Shown one piece after another: positions 40,353 to 40,916 of a stretch of 40,916 nt of DNA. The notes under the pieces are model-generated. The model saw nothing but the letters and a program-made list of their open reading frames with translations, was not told the origin of the DNA and ran no database searches. The DNA is taken from NCBI GenBank assembly GCA_002338655.1, contig DDIU01000014.1, positions 350-41,265 on the forward strand. Direction: 5' to 3'. Origin of the DNA: Flammeovirgaceae bacterium UBA1842. GTDB lineage: Bacteria > Bacteroidota > Bacteroidia > Cytophagales > Cyclobacteriaceae. The position numbers were made by a program, and so were the translations under genes. The stretch's first letter is position 1, and the number at the start of each line of letters is the position of its first letter.

Positions 40353-40916
40353 TTAAAATATATTTCCATCCGTTTATAGCATCTGCTACAGTGTTATTCA
40401 AAGGATAATTTTGGATGGTGTGATGTTTATTTAGGTGTTTAATCAAACTAATAACCCATAATATCCAAGTTATAAGGAGAAATAAGCTTCCTGTCAGAAA
40501 AAACACGCCCAAAAGTTTAGCAAAGTTTACTGTATCCTCCTCTTTTAACCCCATAATAAGCTTTCCGTTCACCCTTAGCTTTTCAATAGTATTTTTATTA
40601 GTCTCTATCTCTATTTGATTGGAGGTGTTTATCTGGTTTACAGAAATTGCAAGCGGCAAAGATTTAGCCCAATCAACAGAAAGAGGGTTGCTTAAAATTG
40701 TATTTACAATACTTGCTAGTGAATTGCCATTAGTAAAACTTTTTACATAATGCCCTTTACTAGCAGTTATGTCCAACATATAGATACTTCCATGATTTGG
40801 ATTGGAAATTTCAATTTTTGAAATATTGATTTGTTTGAAATTTCCAGTAGTAGCATTAAATAAAATATTACCCATCTTATAAGTAAGAAATATGGCCATT
40901 ATGCCTATAGATAATC
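40330..40916 (-). CDS. membrane protein of unknown function, partial at the window edge
   Basis: The frame is open to the window end; an internal ATG is at 40899, but the five codons upstream (LSIGI) extend a hydrophobic stretch, so the true start is probably outside. Visible are an N-terminal membrane segment, an extracytoplasmic N-, S- and I-rich part of about 100 residues (FKQINISKIEISNPNHGSIY, ASIVNTILSNPLSVDWAK), and a second membrane segment near residues 129-152 (LLGVFFLTGSLFLLITWILW). I do not recognise a family. Its 3' end overlaps the start of the RAYT remnant frame by 23 bases. Confidence 0.6.
   Translation of the reverse strand, partial: LSIGIMAIFLTYKMGNILFNATTGNFKQINISKIEISNPNHGSIYMLDITASKGHYVKSFTNGNSLASIVNTILSNPLSVDWAKSLPLAISVNQINTSNQIEIETNKNTIEKLRVNGKLIMGLKEEDTVNFAKLLGVFFLTGSLFLLITWILWVISLIKHLNKHHTIQNYPLNNTVADAINGWKYILSGFKNSK

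Noticed and set aside
1..40916. tRNA or rRNA genes
   Set aside because: No cloverleaf, CCA end or rRNA-like conserved sequence was noticed on either strand, although a covariance-model search could not be run.

Overview
The window looks like a chromosomal segment of a Bacteroidota bacterium, most likely order Cytophagales (Marivirga/Fulvivirga-like). The reasons are a PorZ-type protein with a type IX secretion sorting tail, a SusC-style TonB-dependent receptor, the order purH-mreB-mreC-mreD-mrdA-rodA, secY followed directly by map without adk, almost no Shine-Dalgarno sequences, and several promoter-like sites of the Bacteroidota type (TTTG, about 19 bp, TAnnTTTG). The genus is inference; no rRNA or tRNA gene was seen.

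Layout. Positions 1-1300 hold an accessory remnant: an AbiEi-like antitoxin gene with a nuclease-like N-terminus, an operator-like palindrome over its promoter, a toxin partner cut off after 36 codons, and GC-rich palindromic DNA beyond the break. Positions 1385-4752 (minus) carry carA, eno, a divIC/ftsB-like gene and a small outer-membrane barrel gene. Positions 4834-19205 (minus) are the S10-spc-alpha ribosomal superoperon, read rplC to rplQ, with secY, map, infA and rpoA embedded. It starts from a canonical promoter at 19268-19298, has a probable internal promoter before rpsH, and ends at a strong terminator at 4783-4810. rpsJ is not at its head. Two genes too short for many gene finders, rpmJ and rpmD, are present.

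Positions 19414-23290 (minus) hold tdk-porZ-recO as an overlapping operon plus a [2Fe-2S] ferredoxin. One plus-strand gene of unknown function (23326-24342) faces the cell-shape operon, and about 650 bp of 184-bp tandem repeats lie between them. Positions 25048-32159 (minus) hold purH, mreB, mreC, mreD, mrdA and rodA, the elongasome and purine completion genes. Positions 32322-33772 hold purN and a UbiA-family prenyltransferase. A nested inverted-repeat element (33766-34008) separates these from a TonB-dependent receptor preceded by a TPP riboswitch, which marks it as a thiamine-family uptake receptor. On the plus strand follow a biotin-carrier-domain protein, pyrH and frr.

The right end (38580-40916) is accessory: GC-rich hairpins, two inverted copies of a REP-like palindrome around a lipoprotein beta-propeller gene, an internally deleted REP-associated tyrosine transposase, and a membrane protein cut by the window edge.

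Most of the window is housekeeping. The parts most likely to repay attention are the orphaned AbiEi-like gene, the 184-bp array, the nested palindrome at the UbiA start codon, and the REP/RAYT remnant. I found no convincing complete new defence or mobile system.
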